From: Micromonospora echinaurantiaca
Lineage (GTDB): Bacteria > Actinomycetota > Actinomycetes > Mycobacteriales > Micromonosporaceae
NCBI RefSeq assembly: GCF_900090235.1
Contig: NZ_LT607750.1
Span: 6,777,501 to 6,841,500, forward strand
Direction: 5' to 3'
DNA: 64,000 nucleotides
Position numbers and translations under genes: made by a program. Shown piece after piece: positions 1 to 9,700 of the stretch; positions within the stretch are counted from its first letter, which is position 1, and the number at the start of each line of letters is the position of its first letter. Under the pieces are notes generated by a model that searched no databases, was not told the origin of the DNA, and saw only the letters and a program-made list of their open reading frames with translations.

Positions 1-210
1 GAGGCGCGGCCCGGCTACGGCAAGGCGTACACCTTCCGGCTGGTGGCGCACGGTCCGGACGGCGCCACCGAGCAGATCGGCTCCTGGCTCGCCGCGCCCG
101 GCGACGACCTGCGGATCAGCGGCGCGACCCGGTTCACCGACGCGGAGCTGGTGCGGCTGGAGCTGCTCCGCGCCGACGGCACCCCCGTGCTCGCCTACGA
201 CGTCCGCTGA
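1..210 (+). CDS. C-terminal part of an unrecognised protein (truncated by window edge)
   Basis: Frame 1 is open from the first base to a TGA at 208-210, giving 69 residues that end in LRADGTPVLAYDVR. Codon use is strongly G/C at third positions, so this looks like a genuine coding end. The visible part is hydrophilic with alternating beta-like stretches and no membrane segment. It converges on the permease gene that follows, only 13 bases apart. I do not recognise the family; a C-terminal domain of a regulatory (anti-sigma-like) protein is only a guess. Start and function lie outside the window. Confidence 0.6.
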   Translation, partial: EARPGYGKAYTFRLVAHGPDGATEQIGSWLAAPGDDLRISGATRFTDAELVRLELLRADGTPVLAYDVR

Positions 211-223
211 GCTGGGCCGCCCA

Positions 224-1138
224 CTACGCGGGGGCGGGCGCCGCGGCCATGGTCGCGGCCCGGGCGCGGCGGGACGCGCGCAGGGCATCGACGGTGAAGA
301 CGATCAGCGCGGCCCAGACCAGGGCGAAGCCGGCCAGCCGGGCGGGCGGCATCGGCTCGTGGAAGACCAGTACGCCGCAGCCGAGCTGGAGGATCGGCGC
401 CAGGTACTGGATCATGCCCAGGCTGGTCAGCGGGAGCCGGTTGGCCGCCCCGGCGAAGAGCAGCAGCGGGATGGCGGTGGCCGCGCCGGCTAGCATCAGC
501 AGCACGGTGTGCCCGGCGGAGACGTGCCCGAAGGCGGCGTCGCCGGCCGCGGTGAGCCACCCCAGGTAGGCCAGCGCGGGCAGCGCCAGCACCGCCGACT
601 CGACGAAGAGCCCCTCGGCGGCGGGCAGCCCGAGCCGCTTCTTGACCAGGCCGTACCCGCCGAAGCTCAGGGCCAGGGTCAGCGCCAAATACGGCAGCCG
701 GCCGTAGTCCACGGTCAGTACGACCACGGCCAGCCCGCCGACGCCCAGCGCCGCCCACTGCGCGGGGCGCAGCCGCTCCCGCAGCACGGTGACCCCGAGC
801 AGCACCACGACCAGCGGGTTGATGAAGTAGCCGAGCGCGGTCTCCACCACCCGGTCGGAGTTCACCCCGTAGATGTAGGTGCCCCAGTTGACAGCGATCA
901 GCGCGGCGGCGACGCCGATCCCCGCCAGTGCCCGGGGCCGGCGCAGCAGCGCCCGCAGGAACCCGATGTTGCGCAGCGCGGCCAGCAGCAGCGCGACGAA
1001 GACCACCGACCAGACGACCCGGTGCGCGAGGATCTCCGGCGGCCCGGCCGGGCGCAGCAGCTTGAAGCAGAGCGGGAAGAACCCCCACAGCAGGTACGCG
1101 CCGATGCCGTAGAGGTATCCGAGCCGGAGTGGCGTCAC
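224..1138 (-). CDS. rarD: RarD-type EamA family permease
   Basis: 304-residue multi-pass membrane protein of the drug/metabolite (EamA) superfamily, RarD branch. Family features visible are the opening LGYLYGIGAYLLWGFFPLCF, about ten hydrophobic segments and the central NWGTYIYGVNSDRVVETALG block typical of RarD (consensus NWxxYIWAVN..h..EASLGYFINPL). The substrate of this family is not firmly known. The start chosen is a GTG at 1138-1136 because upstream sequence is non-membrane and lies inside the acetyltransferase gene. That GTG overlaps the acetyltransferase stop (GTGA), so the two genes are probably translationally coupled. Confidence 0.85.
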   Translation of the reverse strand: MTPLRLGYLYGIGAYLLWGFFPLCFKLLRPAGPPEILAHRVVWSVVFVALLLAALRNIGFLRALLRRPRALAGIGVAAALIAVNWGTYIYGVNSDRVVETALGYFINPLVVVLLGVTVLRERLRPAQWAALGVGGLAVVVLTVDYGRLPYLALTLALSFGGYGLVKKRLGLPAAEGLFVESAVLALPALAYLGWLTAAGDAAFGHVSAGHTVLLMLAGAATAIPLLLFAGAANRLPLTSLGMIQYLAPILQLGCGVLVFHEPMPPARLAGFALVWAALIVFTVDALRASRRARAATMAAAPAPA

Positions 1139-1635
1139 GCCTCCACCGTAAGGGGCGAACCGCCGCTTTGCTCCTTGCCAGTGAGCTGGCTCACCGGCTC
1201 GTCGCGCCGGTCGAGCTGCATCCACCGGCGCGGATCCGGCAGCGGGGTGAAGCCGACCTTCGCGTACACCCCGTGCGCGTCGTTGGTGGCCAGCAGGATC
1301 CGCCGAACGCCGAGGGTGTCCAGGTGGTCGCGGACCGCCTGGGCGAGCCAACTGCCCAGGCCCCGGCCGCGCTCGCCCGGGTCGACGTAGACGTCGCAGA
1401 GCCAGGCGAAGGTCGCCTGGTCGGTGACCGCCCGGGCCACCGCCACCTGCCGCCCGTCACCGGGACGGTAGACGCCGAACGGCAGCGAGCCGGCGAACGC
1501 CCGGGCCACCGTCTCCCGGCTCCGCCCGATCGCCCAGTACGCGTCGGTGGAGAGCCAGTGGTGCACCCGGTCCAGGTCGATCCGGTCCGGGTCGGTGCTG
1601 AGCAGGTAGCCGTCGTCACGGGTCAGGGTGAGCAC
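1135..1635 (-). CDS. GNAT family N-acetyltransferase
   Basis: 166-residue single-domain GNAT protein. The acetyl-CoA pyrophosphate-binding motif A is seen as VYVDPGERGRGLGSWL (R-x-x-G-x-G/L form) near residues 93-108, followed by the alpha-helix/strand LAQAVRDHLDTLGVRRILLAT and the late motif HGVYAKVGF typical of the acceptor end of the fold. Such enzymes transfer acetyl groups from acetyl-CoA to amines; the acceptor cannot be deduced. It is the first gene of a two-gene minus-strand unit and overlaps the rarD-like start by 4 bases. Confidence 0.85.
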   Translation of the reverse strand: MLTLTRDDGYLLSTDPDRIDLDRVHHWLSTDAYWAIGRSRETVARAFAGSLPFGVYRPGDGRQVAVARAVTDQATFAWLCDVYVDPGERGRGLGSWLAQAVRDHLDTLGVRRILLATNDAHGVYAKVGFTPLPDPRRWMQLDRRDEPVSQLTGKEQSGGSPLTVEA

Positions 1636-1720
1636 CCTGCGAGGCTAGACCGCCGACCCGCCCGGCACGCGGGCCAATTCCCGCCCACTGGTCACCCTCG
1701 CCGTCGGGTGGGGTCGGCGG

Positions 1721-2107
1721 TCAGTCGCGGTCGAGCAGGGCGCCGAGGATCCAGGTGACGATGCCGACGAAGAGCGCGCCGAGCACCGCGGCCGGCCAGA
1801 AACCGTCCACGTGGAACGGCAGCCCGGCCTGGTCGGCGATCCAGCTGGTGAGCAGGAAGAGCAGCCCGTTCACCACCAGCGCGATCAGCCCGAGGGTCAG
1901 CAGGTAGAAGCCGCAACCAACGGTCTTGATGATCGGCTGGAGCACCGCGTTGACCACGCCGAAGATGATCGCCACCAGCACCAGCGTGGTGACCGTTTCG
2001 GTCGCCGAGTCGGAATCCAGCGTGATGCCCGGGATGACCAGGGTGGCCAGCCAGAAGGCCAGCGCCGTGACGGCCAGGCGGATCAGCAGACCCTTCAGAA
2101 AACCCAT
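1721..2107 (-). CDS. Phage holin family IV-like membrane protein
   Basis: 128-residue protein with four hydrophobic segments (about residues 5-28, 38-60, 65-88 and 98-122) and the N-terminal pattern GFLKGLLIRLAVTALAFWLA of the mycobacterial holin superfamily IV proteins common in actinobacterial chromosomes. No lysis partner is next to it, so a phage role is not implied; these genes are usually housekeeping membrane proteins of unknown function. It starts with ATG at 2107 and stands alone between the GNAT gene and eccE, all on the minus strand. Confidence 0.75.
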   Translation of the reverse strand: MGFLKGLLIRLAVTALAFWLATLVIPGITLDSDSATETVTTLVLVAIIFGVVNAVLQPIIKTVGCGFYLLTLGLIALVVNGLLFLLTSWIADQAGLPFHVDGFWPAAVLGALFVGIVTWILGALLDRD

Positions 2108-2218
2108 GGCGGGGATCGTGCCACGGACGGCGCACCGGCGGAACCCGGGAGATCGACGAATCGGGCCGCAACGGCCGGGTTGCCCGGTCGGGCCGCGAGC
2201 GGAAGGGGGCGGCCCGGC

Positions 2219-4159
2219 TCAGCGGCGGGACGGGCGGCCGATCAGTTGCGACTCGATCGGGGTGGGCGACAGCAGTGCCCACCGCAGCGCCCGCCGGTTC
2301 ACCACCGCGACCATGTCGTCGCGGATCCGGGTCAGCCACTCGGCGGACGCGCCGAGGCCCAGCGCGCTCCCGGCCAGCGCTGCCTCCGGCAAGCTGAGCG
2401 GTTGCAGCACCGCCAGGTCGGCCCGGCCCAGCGCGTCGGCGTCCGCCGGGGTCAGCTCGTCCCGGACCAGCAGGGTGGCCCGCCAGGGCGGCCCGGGCTC
2501 GGACTCGACGGGCAGCGGCGCGTCGACCACCAGCAGCTGCGGACGCAACGGCGTCCCGGGTGCGCCGCCGACCGGCCGGCCCGGCGGGAGCAGGGGAATC
2601 GCGCCGCCCGGCGTGCCGGCGCCCCGGACGAACGGCTCCCAGCTGAGCGGCCGGGCGGTCTGCACCGCGACCCGGGCGCCGAGCGCCAGCGCGCGCAGCA
2701 CCACGAGCTGGGCGGCGCGTACCCCGCCGACGAGCATCACCCGGGTGCTCTCCGGCCGGAACAGCCGGACGGTCACCGCACCGCCGTGCCGGTTGCTGCC
2801 GATCATCAACCCGGCCTCACCGAACGGCAGCTCCGGCGGCTCCCGGACCGGACCGCCGGGCAACCCGGTGCCGGCCGCGGCGAGCGGCAGGGTGGCGGCC
2901 AACCCGTCGAGCTGCGCGCCGTCGAGCCGCTGGAGTTCGCCGCCGGCGCCGGCCACCAGCCGGTCGAGCGCCTGGGCGGCCACCGCGAGCTCCGCCGGGG
3001 TCGCCGCGGCCAGGCGTACGGTCAGCTCGGTGGGCCCGCCGGCGGGATCGGCCGACGGCCCGGCACAGAGCGACACGGTGGTGGCGGTGGCCGGTAGCGC
3101 GAGCAGCCGGGGCACCAGCCGGCGGCCGGCCTCGACCCGCGGATCGGGCCAGCGGCGCAGCCGGAAGCTGGCCTGGAGCAGGCCGCCGGAGCGCAACACC
3201 TGCCAGGACTCCTGCGCCGGACGTCCGTCGTGGTGGGCCAGTTCGGCGAGGACGCGCAGCGCGGCGTGCTCACCCAGCGGACGCACGGCGACCGGGCCGA
3301 ACCGGCGCACCAGGCGGCGCACGGTGCCGGCCAGGGCGCGCCGCAGTTCCTCGTCGGACCAGCCGTCGACCCGCAGCACCCGGACGGCGAGCACGGCGCG
3401 CTCCCGGGCGGCCAGCCGCCCGTCGGTGAGCTGTCGGTAGGAGGTCGCGATGGTGCCGCCACCCGCGTCGACGGTCGGTGCGGGTGCCCCGGTGAGCAGC
3501 AGTTGCACCCGCACCGGCGGCCCGTCCGGCGGAGCCGCGGTCAGCAGCGAGGCCGGCCCGGGCAGCTGCCGCGGGCCGTCGCCCAGCAGGTCGGCCGGAT
3601 CGCCGAGTTCCAGTACGGCCACCAGGCCGGTCGCGTCGTCGACCAGCGCGCCCGGCCCACCGCCCGGTGCCGACGGGCGCAGCACGGCGGCCGGGTCGAC
3701 CAGGTCGAGCAGCGCCGCCGGGTCGGCCGAGGCGGGCAGCCCGCGTCGCCGGGTCAGGTAGCCCAGCGCGGTGGCCAGCCACTCGAAGAGCCAGCGACCG
3801 CGGATCCGCAGCCAGGCGGCCGGCAGCAGCACCGCGGCCACCGCGATTGCGGCCAGGGCCGGGACGGGCCCCTGCCCGACGGCGGCGGCGAGCACCGCCA
3901 CGGCGACCTGCGCGGCGACGACCTGGCCGGCGCGCACGCCGGTGGGTGGCCGGCGCCCGGCGGGGATCCACTGTGCCGGCAGAGCGGCCTGCCGGGTCGA
4001 CCCGGTCGTGGTCGCCGGGTCGGCCGGCGGACCGGGGACCGACGCGGCCACGGTGGGGGCCGGCGACGAGCCGTGGATCGGAGTGACCCGGCTCGGGCTG
4101 GTGGTCGCCGGCACTCCGCCTCCTCGCCGATCACTCGCCGCGACGTTGCTGCCGCCCAT
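2219..4159 (-). CDS. eccE: Type VII secretion protein EccE
   Basis: 646-residue EccE, the peripheral subunit of the T7SS (ESX) membrane complex. After a disordered N-terminus, the family signature PTGVRAGQVVAAQVAVAV begins the first membrane helix, followed by a second one (PALAAIAVAAVLLPAAW) and then the basic WLFEWLATALGYLTRRR segment; the remainder is the large soluble EccE domain. I take the ATG at 4159 (MGGSNVAASD) because the longer reading frame runs through a G/C-rich leader. A DnaA-box-like TTGTCCACA lies 36 bases upstream of it. The gene is divergent from two WXG100 genes; eccB, eccC and eccD are not in the window. Confidence 0.85.
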   Translation of the reverse strand: MGGSNVAASDRRGGGVPATTSPSRVTPIHGSSPAPTVAASVPGPPADPATTTGSTRQAALPAQWIPAGRRPPTGVRAGQVVAAQVAVAVLAAAVGQGPVPALAAIAVAAVLLPAAWLRIRGRWLFEWLATALGYLTRRRGLPASADPAALLDLVDPAAVLRPSAPGGGPGALVDDATGLVAVLELGDPADLLGDGPRQLPGPASLLTAAPPDGPPVRVQLLLTGAPAPTVDAGGGTIATSYRQLTDGRLAARERAVLAVRVLRVDGWSDEELRRALAGTVRRLVRRFGPVAVRPLGEHAALRVLAELAHHDGRPAQESWQVLRSGGLLQASFRLRRWPDPRVEAGRRLVPRLLALPATATTVSLCAGPSADPAGGPTELTVRLAAATPAELAVAAQALDRLVAGAGGELQRLDGAQLDGLAATLPLAAAGTGLPGGPVREPPELPFGEAGLMIGSNRHGGAVTVRLFRPESTRVMLVGGVRAAQLVVLRALALGARVAVQTARPLSWEPFVRGAGTPGGAIPLLPPGRPVGGAPGTPLRPQLLVVDAPLPVESEPGPPWRATLLVRDELTPADADALGRADLAVLQPLSLPEAALAGSALGLGASAEWLTRIRDDMVAVVNRRALRWALLSPTPIESQLIGRPSRR

Positions 4160-4368
4160 CGTAACGGCGGGAGCTGACGGCGCGGGGGCCCCGGTTGTCC
4201 ACAGGGGAGGCGGGCGGGGTAGCACAACAGCGATCGGGCCGCTACCGTCAGCGACGAGTTCCGCTGACCCGCGCCCGCCAAGCTCGTGTCCCGGGCGGCG
4301 CGAGCGGCGCGTCCTGAGGCGGGCGTGCCGACGGCCAGCCACGACCGATGAGACGAGGTGACGTCCGG

Positions 4369-4689
4369 GTGTCCCAGACCCAGGCAGAAGCGGCGGTGAT
4401 GCAGCAGACCGCCGCGAAGTTCGAGCAGGTGGACCAGTCGTTGCAGACCATGCTGAGCAGCCTGATGGCCGAGCTGGAGGTGTTGCAGCAGGCCTGGCGG
4501 GGCGCCGGGGGGCGCTCCTTCGAGCAGGTCAAGCAGCAGTGGGCGCAGGACCAGGCCACCCTGCAGCGGGCGCTGCGGGAGACCGCCTCCGCGATCCGCA
4601 CCGCCGGCCAGCAGTACGACGTCGCGGACACCGAGGCCGCCGGCCGGGTGTCCACCACCAACCGCGGCGGCATCCAGCTACCGCTGTAG
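4369..4689 (+). CDS. WXG100 family T7SS effector (Esx-like), first of pair
   Basis: 106-residue helical-hairpin protein. The turn motif W-R-G (QQAWRGAGGRSFEQV, about residues 42-56) is the WXG signature, flanked by two amphipathic helices, and YDVADTEAAGR near the C-terminus fits the Y-x-x-x-D/E secretion signal (Y85, D89/E91 region). The GTG at 4369 is preferred over the ATG at 4348 because a GAGGTGA ribosome site sits 8-15 bases before it and MSQT-like starts are usual. It pairs with the next gene 27 bases on; WXG100 proteins are secreted as dimers by T7SS. Confidence 0.88.
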   Translation: MSQTQAEAAVMQQTAAKFEQVDQSLQTMLSSLMAELEVLQQAWRGAGGRSFEQVKQQWAQDQATLQRALRETASAIRTAGQQYDVADTEAAGRVSTTNRGGIQLPL

Positions 4690-4716
4690 ACCTTGACCGG
4701 GAGAGGGAGCCATCCG

Positions 4717-5010
4717 ATGGACCACGGTGTGCTGGTCGTCAACTTCGCCGCGCTGCAACAGGCCAGCGCGGACATCCAGAAGGCGCTGAACACGCTCGAC
4801 TCGCAGCTCGGGCAGCTGGAACGGGACGCCGCCCCGCTGGTGGCCGGCTGGACCGGCGAGGCCCGGCAGGCGTACGAGCAGCGGCAGGCCCGGTGGCGTT
4901 CCGCCTCGCAGGACCTGCAGGCCATGCTGCGTGACATCAGGCTCGCGGTGGACGACTCCGCGGCGGACTACCTCGACACCGAGAAGAAGAACGTCGGCCT
5001 GTTCCAGTGA
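4717..5010 (+). CDS. WXG100 family T7SS effector, second of pair
   Basis: 97-residue WXG100 protein with W-T-G at the hairpin turn (VAGWTGEARQAYEQRQ, about residues 43-58) and the C-terminal secretion motif YLDTEKK (Y-x-x-x-E/D form, about residues 87-93). The start is the ATG at 4717, preceded by GGGAGAGGGAG. It follows the first WXG100 gene by 27 bases, forming the expected bicistronic EsxA/EsxB-like dimer pair. The eccE gene on one side and the mycosin gene on the other mark this as an ESX-type locus. Confidence 0.9.
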   Translation: MDHGVLVVNFAALQQASADIQKALNTLDSQLGQLERDAAPLVAGWTGEARQAYEQRQARWRSASQDLQAMLRDIRLAVDDSAADYLDTEKKNVGLFQ

Positions 5011-5163
5011 TCCCGGCCCGTCGGGTGGCGACCAGCCCGGCCGGCGCCACCCGACACACGGCTGCCCCCCGGCCGACCTGCTCCTTCGGGTGTCCCCGGA
5101 GCACGGTGGTCACCACCCGGCCGAGGTCCTGGGTCGGCGCCCAGGCTGGCGCCGGGTGTCGGC

Positions 5164-6621
5164 TCAGGCCGGGTCGGCCGGGCGCCACCGGCGGCGGGTG
5201 CCCCGGGGCACCACCAGGGCGGCCAGCGCCGCCACGGCCACCACCGTCGCGGCGAGCGAGGCAACCAGCAGCGCCCGGTCCTGTGCCGTGGCCCGACGGG
5301 CCCGCGCGGCCAGCGCCGCCGGATCCGGCCGGTCGTCCGCGAGCGCGGTGGCCGGGCGCGGCCGCGTGGCGACCCCGCCGCCGGTCTCGGTGACCGCCCG
5401 GAACGGGTTGAGCACCCCCGCGCCGTACCCGCCGCCCCGGCCGTCACCGGGGGCCGGGTCGGTGGTGGCGAGGATCCGCTGCGCCACCTCGGCCGCGGTC
5501 AACCCGGGTCGGTACTGCCGCAGCAGCGCGGCGGTGGCCGCCACGAAGGGCGCGGCGTAGCTGGTCCCCTCGGCCCGGTGGTGGCCCCGGCCGGGTGCGG
5601 CCATCAGCACGTCGCTGCCGGGCGCGACCAGGTCGACGTACGGGCCGGTCTGGGAGAAGGCGGAACGCGACCCGTCCACCCCGATCGCGCCCACCCCGAG
5701 CACCCCCTCGTACGCCGCCGGGTACGGTCGCGGATCGCCGCTGTCGTGCAGGTTGCCGGCGGCGGCCACCACGACCACGTCCCGGTCGACCGCGTAACCG
5801 ATCGCGGCGCGTACGGCGGGGTTGTCCGCGTACAGCACGACGGAGAGGTTGAGGACGTCGGCGTCGTGGTCGACGGCCCAGCGGATGGCCCGGGCGAACT
5901 CCTCGGCGCTGACCGTACGCCCGGACTCCCGCCCCGCGACGACCTGCTGCTCGCTCACCCGCACGGGCAGGATCCGGGCGCCCGGGGCCAGCCCCCGGAA
6001 CGCGATCCCGGGCCGCGGCGCGGCGGCGATGATGCTGGCGACCCCGGTGCCGTGGCCGGCGCAGTCGCTGCTGCCGTCACCGCCCGGGTCGAGCAGGTCG
6101 GTGCCGTCGAGCACCCGACCGGCGAGTTGCGGATGCCGCCGGTCCACCCCGGAGTCCACCACCGCCACCGTCACCCCCGCCCCGGTGGCCAGCGGCGACA
6201 GCCGCTCAGGGGCGTACCGCTGCTGGGGCCAGGGTGGCGCGGACACCGGCCGGACCGGGGCCGGCGGCGTCGCGCAGTCCGGCGCGGCCGCCCGGGCGAG
6301 GTGGAGTCCGCCCGTGACCTGGGGGGCCGGCTCGGGAGCGCGCGCGAGCCCCGGCGTGGCACCGGCCGGGACGGCCGACTTCCGGTTTGGGGGATGCCGC
6401 AGCGGGACGGTGGCCGGGATGACCGACGCCGGATTGTGAGGGTGCCTTTGCGTGACGGCGGCTGGGATGGCCGACTCCGGGTTGTGGGGTTGCCGTGGCG
6501 CGGCTGCGGCGTGAGCGGCCGGCTGGGGGGTGTCGGGGAGTGCGGTGGCGGGGGTGGCCGGCGCGGTCGCCAGGACGGCCGCGAGGGTCGCCAGGAGCGG
6601 GCGCGCGGGGGACCGGGACAT
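5164..6621 (-). CDS. mycP: Mycosin (S8 subtilisin-like, T7SS-associated serine protease)
   Basis: 485-residue membrane-anchored subtilase. A signal peptide (ARPLLATLAAVLATAPATPA) is followed by a proline-rich stretch, then the catalytic triad: Asp156 in AVVDSGVD, His190 in CAGHGTGVAS and Ser354 in GTSYAAPFVAA. A C-terminal membrane helix (ALLVASLAATVVAVAALAAL) ending in a basic tail anchors it, as in MycP proteins that sit on the ESX complex. The ATG at 6621 gives the proper signal peptide; the longer frame adds an unrelated 22 residues. The N-terminal third contains an imperfect repeat (PHNPESAIPA / PHNPASVIPA / PPNRKSAVPA). Confidence 0.88.
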   Translation of the reverse strand: MSRSPARPLLATLAAVLATAPATPATALPDTPQPAAHAAAAPRQPHNPESAIPAAVTQRHPHNPASVIPATVPLRHPPNRKSAVPAGATPGLARAPEPAPQVTGGLHLARAAAPDCATPPAPVRPVSAPPWPQQRYAPERLSPLATGAGVTVAVVDSGVDRRHPQLAGRVLDGTDLLDPGGDGSSDCAGHGTGVASIIAAAPRPGIAFRGLAPGARILPVRVSEQQVVAGRESGRTVSAEEFARAIRWAVDHDADVLNLSVVLYADNPAVRAAIGYAVDRDVVVVAAAGNLHDSGDPRPYPAAYEGVLGVGAIGVDGSRSAFSQTGPYVDLVAPGSDVLMAAPGRGHHRAEGTSYAAPFVAATAALLRQYRPGLTAAEVAQRILATTDPAPGDGRGGGYGAGVLNPFRAVTETGGGVATRPRPATALADDRPDPAALAARARRATAQDRALLVASLAATVVAVAALAALVVPRGTRRRWRPADPA

Positions 6622-6773
6622 CGACCGCCTCCGTATCGTGTCGACTCCGGAACGGGATGTTAGCGCCTTCTTCCAGAACCGGCGCACCGCCGCCAGCCTG
6701 CCATTGTGATCTTGTTACTACCTTGTAGGTTGTACGCGATGCCTATGGCCTGTTCGCGGGAGGAGGGGTGGCC

Positions 6774-9700
6774 GTGACCGGATGGGAGCCGGCCACCGAG
6801 GCCGAGGCCGCGTTGCGGGACGCGTTACGCGCCAACGACCAGCAGCGATACTTCCGGATCCTGGCCCGTACCGACCTGCTGCTGCCGGTGCCCGAGCCGG
6901 CGTTGGGGCAGGCGTCGGGCTGGGGCACCTGGACCACCTCCGGCCGCACCCACGTGCTGGCCTTCACCTCGGCCGCCGCCATGCGCGCCTGCCTGGGCGA
7001 ACACGCCGGCGCGAGCCGGCTGACCAGCTATCCCGACCTGGCCAGCGGCTGGCCCAACCACGAGTGGTGGCTGGCCGTCAATCCCGGCCTGCCGATCGAG
7101 GGTTACCTGCCGGCCTGGTACGTCGCGCAGCTCTCCCGGGGCGACGTCCGGCTGCCCGGCCGCACCATGGGGGCGCGGGCCCGGCTGGAGCGGGCGGAGA
7201 CGGTCGCCCGGGCGCGGGCCGCCGGCGCGGGAAACCCGCCCAGCGGCCCCCCGACGCCAGCCGCCCGCCCACCGGCCGCCGAGCAGGTCGCCCCGTCCCG
7301 CCCCGAACCGCCCACCGTGCCGCTGCCACCTCGGGTCGCGACCCCCGCCGGCCCGGTCGGGCCGGCGCGGGACCGCCGCTCGGTCGAGGCGCTCCGCCCG
7401 TCCGTCCCGCCGCCCTACCCCGCGGACCCGGCCCGGTCGGAGCGTCCCGACCTCGGGTGGATCACCCGTCCCGTCCCGCCCGCGTTCCCGCACTCCGGCA
7501 CCGGTGATCCGGCGGCTCCCGCCCGGCCCGGCGTCCCGCCAGCCGAACCGGTGGCCGAGCCCGGACGGCCACCGGCGAACGGTCGGTCCACCGGGGACGC
7601 CCCCGCCCGCACCGCGCCACGCTCCTTCTTCGAGCCGGCGTCCGGTCGCGGCTCGGCCTACCGCGATGACCCGGTCCGACCCGCTGACCGGGCGGTGCCA
7701 CCGTCCCGCTTCGCGCGGGGCAGCCAGCCGTTCCCGCGCCGCCGCCCGGCCGGGGATCCGGTGCCGGACGGGCCGACCGAGGCGTTCCCGACCACCCAGC
7801 CGTACGCCCCGCCCAGCCGGCCCGATCCGGCCCGGGGCTCGGCGCAGTGGCCGCCACCGCCGGAGGAGGTGACCCGGGCCATCCCGGTCCCGACCGAGCG
7901 CGGGTACCCGGGTCCGCCGCCGGACGAGGAGACGACCCAGGCGCTGCCGCGTCGCCGACCCGCCCCGGCCCCCGCCGACCCGGCGGACGACCTGCCGCCG
8001 TCGGCCGCGGAGCCCGTTTCCGGGCCGCCCGCACCGCGACGTGGGTTCACCCCGATCGTCATCGAGGGGACCATCGTCGAGTCCCGCGACCTCACCGAGC
8101 CGCTCGACGCCGGGCCGCCGGTCTCCGCCGGTCCCGGTCCGTTCGGGCCCGACGACTCCGGTCCACCTGTCCCCAACTCGTCCAGCGCCGCGCCGGCGGG
8201 CGGACCGGCCAGCGCCGGTTTCGGGTCGGGCGGATCGGCCGGCGCCGGACCCGCGTCGTCGGGCGAATCGGCCGGCGCCGGTTTCGGGTCGCCCGCCGCC
8301 GGACCGGCGGCACCGCCGAGCGCCGGGGCGGCGGCTCCGCCGGTCTGGTCGGCGCGACCGGCGGGCACCGGCGTTCCGGGGCCGGAACGAGTGGCCGAGC
8401 GGCCCGGGTCGACCGGTGAGGCCGGGCTCGGACCGGCCGGCGCCGAGCCGCTGCCGGGCGTCCCGTCCGTGAGGTCGCCGGGCGGGCAGGCTGGCGGCGA
8501 TGAGCCGGAAGCAGCGTCCCCGGCCCCCGCTGACCGCCGGAGCACCGGTTGGCTGCCGAGCCAGCCGGTGTCGGCCGATCCGCAGCCGGCCGGAAACATC
8601 CCGACCCGGTCGCCGTCGGACGCGGCGACGGCTGACCGGCGGACCGCCGGTTGGCTGCCGAATCAGGGTGACCCGCAGGCGGCGGGAACGATGCCAGCCG
8701 GGCCGGCTGCCGGGTCGGTGGCGACGGCGGGCCAGCAGAGCGCCGGTTGGGCCGCGAACGAGGCGTTCGATGCGGAGGCGGTAGGGACGCTTCCGGCGTC
8801 GGAACCACTGTCCGGTTCCGGGGTGAGCCCGGATCAGCCTGGCGCGTCCGATCGGCCTGGTGCCGGGTGGATTCCGGATCAGCCGGCTCCGGCCGAGCAC
8901 TCCGCCTGGACCCCGGCCCGGACCGGGGACGGTACACCCCAGGCCGGTGCCGCGCCCGAGGTGGCGCCGGCAGCCGGGTCGGCGGCGGAGAACGCCTCCG
9001 ACCTCGCGGACACCGGCCCGCTGTGGACGGTGCCCGACCCCGTCGTCACCCCGCCGGCCGCCGGGACGCCGGCCACCGAGCAGGGAAGCGATCCGGCCCG
9101 CGCCAACCACACCGGCGCCCCGACCGCTGGACCGACCACCGACGCCCCGACCGCTGGACCGGGCACTGACGCCTGGACCACTGGACCGGAAGCCGACGCC
9201 CCGACCGCAGGATCGGGCACCGATCCCCGGGACGCCGGCACCGGCGGGACCGGTCCAGCCGCCGAGCCGCCTCCCACGCGCGCCGCCGAGCCGCCTTCCG
9301 CGCCGGCCGCCGAGTTCCAGCCGGCGAACCCGGTCGAGGAGGATCTGCTCGACGCGGCCGGGGCCGGCAGCACCGACACCTTCCTCTCCACGTTGCTGCT
9401 GGCCCGGGTCCTGCTGCCGGTGTCGGCGGAGTCCGCGCCGGGCAGCCGGCCCGGCGAGCCCGGCTTCGTGTGGCGTACCGAGGAGCTGGACGGGGAGACC
9501 TTCGTCGTGGTCTACACCTCTCCGGAACGGCTCGCCGACCACACCGACGCACCGGTCGAGACGGTCCGGGTCCGGTTCGTCCAGCTGATCCGGCGCTGGC
9601 CGGACGAGGCGTGGTCGTTCGCGGTCAACCCGGGCACCCCGGTCGGCGCCAAGCTGCCCGGTGAGCAGATCGTCGGGCTGGCCAACTGGGCCGCCGAGGT

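Noticed and set aside
1721..2107. Prophage holin of a lysis cassette
   Set aside because: No endolysin or phage genes are adjacent, and this family is a common chromosomal membrane protein in actinobacteria.
1811..3440. Long plus-strand frames opposite the holin-like and eccE genes
   Set aside because: Composition (Arg/Gln/Gly/Pro) is that of antisense frames in high-GC DNA; the minus-strand genes have clear families.
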